Below the pieces are notes generated by a model. The model worked only from the letters and a program-made list of their open reading frames with translations, was not told the DNA's origin and did not search any database. 64,000 nt of DNA from positions 62,001-126,000 of the forward strand of contig NZ_SLVP01000002.1 in assembly GCF_004345425.1 (NCBI RefSeq), written 5' to 3'. The first letter of the stretch is position 1. Each line of letters begins with the position of its first letter. The translations under genes and the position numbers were made by a program. Shown one piece after another: positions 62,799 through 64,000 of this stretch. This stretch comes from Paenibacillus sp. BK033 (GTDB lineage: Bacteria > Bacillota > Bacilli > Paenibacillales > Paenibacillaceae).

Positions 62799-64000
62799 TC
62801 ATGAAGGAATGCGGCTGGCCTGGTATTGCTCGATCGACATCAGGACCTCCCGCGGCTTGCTGCCTTCGTAAGGACCCACGATCCCCCGTGCTTCCATTTG
62901 GTCCACAAGCCTTGCCGCGCGGGTATAACCAACCCTCATCCGCCGCTGAAGAAGCGATACGGATGCCTGCTTCGCTTCGAGAACGATCTGAACGGCTTGA
63001 TCGTATAGCTCGTCCAGTACTTCCTCCGGATCTGCCGACTCTTCCTCTACCTCAGGCACCAGATCTTCCTTGTATTCCGCTTCGGCCTGACCTCTTGCGT
63101 AATCGACAAGGGCCTCGACCTCCTGATCGGACAAGAAGGCCCCTTGCACGCGAATCGGCTTCGACATGCCAACCGGCAGATACAGCATGTCTCCTCTGCC
63201 CAGCAGCTTCTCCGCGCCAACCATGTCCAGAATGGTACGGGAGTCGACCTGCGAGGATACGCCGAAGGCAATCCTGGACGGGATATTCGCTTTAATAACC
63301 CCCGTAATAACGTCTACCGACGGACGCTGCGTAGCGATAATGAGATGGATGCCCGCGGCGCGGGCCATCTGGGCAAGCCTTGCAATGGAATCTTCAACGT
63401 CGTTTGACGCAACCATCATCAAATCCGCAAGCTCGTCGACAATTACGACGATGTAAGGAAGTACGGCTTTGGGATTCTCGGCCATCAAAGCGTTGTAGCC
63501 TTCGATATTTCGCGTGCTCGATTTGGAGAACAGCTCATAGCGCTTCTCCATCTCGACAACAATTTTCTTCAAGGCAAGTGCCGCGCGCCTTGGGTCTGTT
63601 ACAACCGGCGCAAGCAAATGCGGAATACCGTTATATACGTTTAATTCAACCATCTTAGGGTCGACCATCAGAAACTTTACTTCATCCGGAGCGGCCTTGT
63701 ACAAAATGCTGGTGATGATACCGTTAATGCAGACCGATTTACCCGAACCCGTAGCTCCGGCTACCAGCAGATGGGGCATTCTCGCCAGGTTGCCAATGAT
63801 CGGTTGACCGGAAATATCCCGGCCAAACGCGATCGACAGCTTGGACGGAGCATTTTGGAAGGTGGCGGTTTCCATGACTTCGCGCATGGTCACCATCGAT
63901 ACTTCCATATTAGGAACTTCGATGCCGATCGCCGATTTACCCGGAATCGGCGCTTCCATGCGGATATCCTTTGCGGCTAACGCCAAGGCGATATCGTCCG
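62799..64000 (-). CDS. spoIIIE: DNA translocase FtsK/SpoIIIE, C-terminal part (5' end beyond window)
   Basis: The frame is open to the right edge, so only the last 400 or so residues are seen. The beta ATPase domain ([20 protein letters not shown]alker [39 protein letters not shown]alker B) is followed by the gamma winged-helix domain ([36 protein letters not shown]). It pumps DNA during chromosome segregation or into the forespore. FtsK, SftA and SpoIIIE cannot be told apart without the N-terminus; gene order (ymf block) suits SpoIIIE. Confidence 0.93.
   Translation of the reverse strand, partial: DDIALALAAKDIRMEAPIPGKSAIGIEVPNMEVSMVTMREVMETATFQNAPSKLSIAFGRDISGQPIIGNLARMPHLLVAGATGSGKSVCINGIITSILYKAAPDEVKFLMVDPKMVELNVYNGIPHLLAPVVTDPRRAALALKKIVVEMEKRYELFSKSSTRNIEGYNALMAENPKAVLPYIVVIVDELADLMMVASNDVEDSIARLAQMARAAGIHLIIATQRPSVDVITGVIKANIPSRIAFGVSSQVDSRTILDMVGAEKLLGRGDMLYLPVGMSKPIRVQGAFLSDQEVEALVDYARGQAEAEYKEDLVPEVEEESADPEEVLDELYDQAVQIVLEAKQASVSLLQRRMRVGYTRAARLVDQMEARGIVGPYEGSKPREVLMSIEQYQASRIPS

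Noticed and set aside
1..64000. Prophage, insertion sequence, toxin-antitoxin or defence island
   Set aside because: No transposase, integrase, terminal repeats, restriction or CRISPR genes are found; the gene content is chromosomal core and ordinary accessory genes.

Overview
The window is a gene-dense bacterial chromosome segment from a spore-forming member of the Bacillota, most likely Paenibacillus or a close relative. The evidence is the sporulation genes spoVS and sleB, the Bacillus-type gene order ymfF-ymfH-ymfI-ymfJ-ymfK-rodZ-pgsA-cinA-recA-recX-rny-ymdB-spoVS-miaB-ricA, strong GGAGG-type ribosome sites, frequent TTG/GTG starts, and a moderate GC content. I count 62 protein genes. Fifty-seven lie on the minus strand and five on the plus strand. 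Two genes are cut by the window edges: a stalk-domain surface protein at the left and an FtsK/SpoIIIE translocase at the right. I found no tRNA, rRNA, CRISPR array, prophage or insertion sequence.

Layout, left to right. Positions 1-21 kb hold mixed housekeeping and envelope genes: a secreted stalk/PKD protein, a class C beta-lactamase-like hydrolase, a DHA2 drug exporter, DedA, an ion-transporter-type permease, undecaprenyl-diphosphatase (uppP), a CNNM/CBS transporter, a two-gene unit of unknown function (DUF3900-like plus Lin0512), bacterial nitric oxide synthase, the disulfide pair bdbC/bdbD, a HelD-type helicase, HrpB, a phosphodiester glycosidase-like protein, CorA and the tRNA-modifying GluQ-RS.

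Positions 21.3-29.9 kb are one nine-gene cobalamin uptake and salvage operon (btuF-btuC-btuD-cobT-cobU-cbiB-cobS-cobD-cbiZ). It is read from a recognisable promoter through a cobalamin riboswitch and an intrinsic terminator. The operon has no corrin-ring genes, so it imports and remodels corrinoids rather than making them. CopA lies just upstream. Small genes and a VanW/signal peptidase pair follow. At 36.7-40 kb there is a biotin-type ECF transporter: an ATPase gene, an unusual ATPase-EcfT fusion gene, and a divergent bioY. All share an intergenic palindrome that looks like a BirA operator.

Positions 40-64 kb hold an iron alcohol dehydrogenase, ricA (ymcA), miaB, pduL, a 2-oxoacid:ferredoxin oxidoreductase (korAB), an M19 dipeptidase, and then the conserved DNA repair, RNA decay and cell-shape block. 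Regulatory sites visible here include a sigma-H-like promoter at spoVS, a LexA box with a sigma-A promoter at recA, and a sigma-G-like promoter at sleB.

Nothing here is an obvious new defence or mobile system. The most unusual points are the EcfA-EcfT fusion with a very GC-rich Ala/Pro linker, a His/Asp-rich metal-binding tail on RicA encoded by a perfect hexanucleotide repeat, a very long leader hairpin before bdbD, and the uncharacterised DUF3900-Lin0512 pair.
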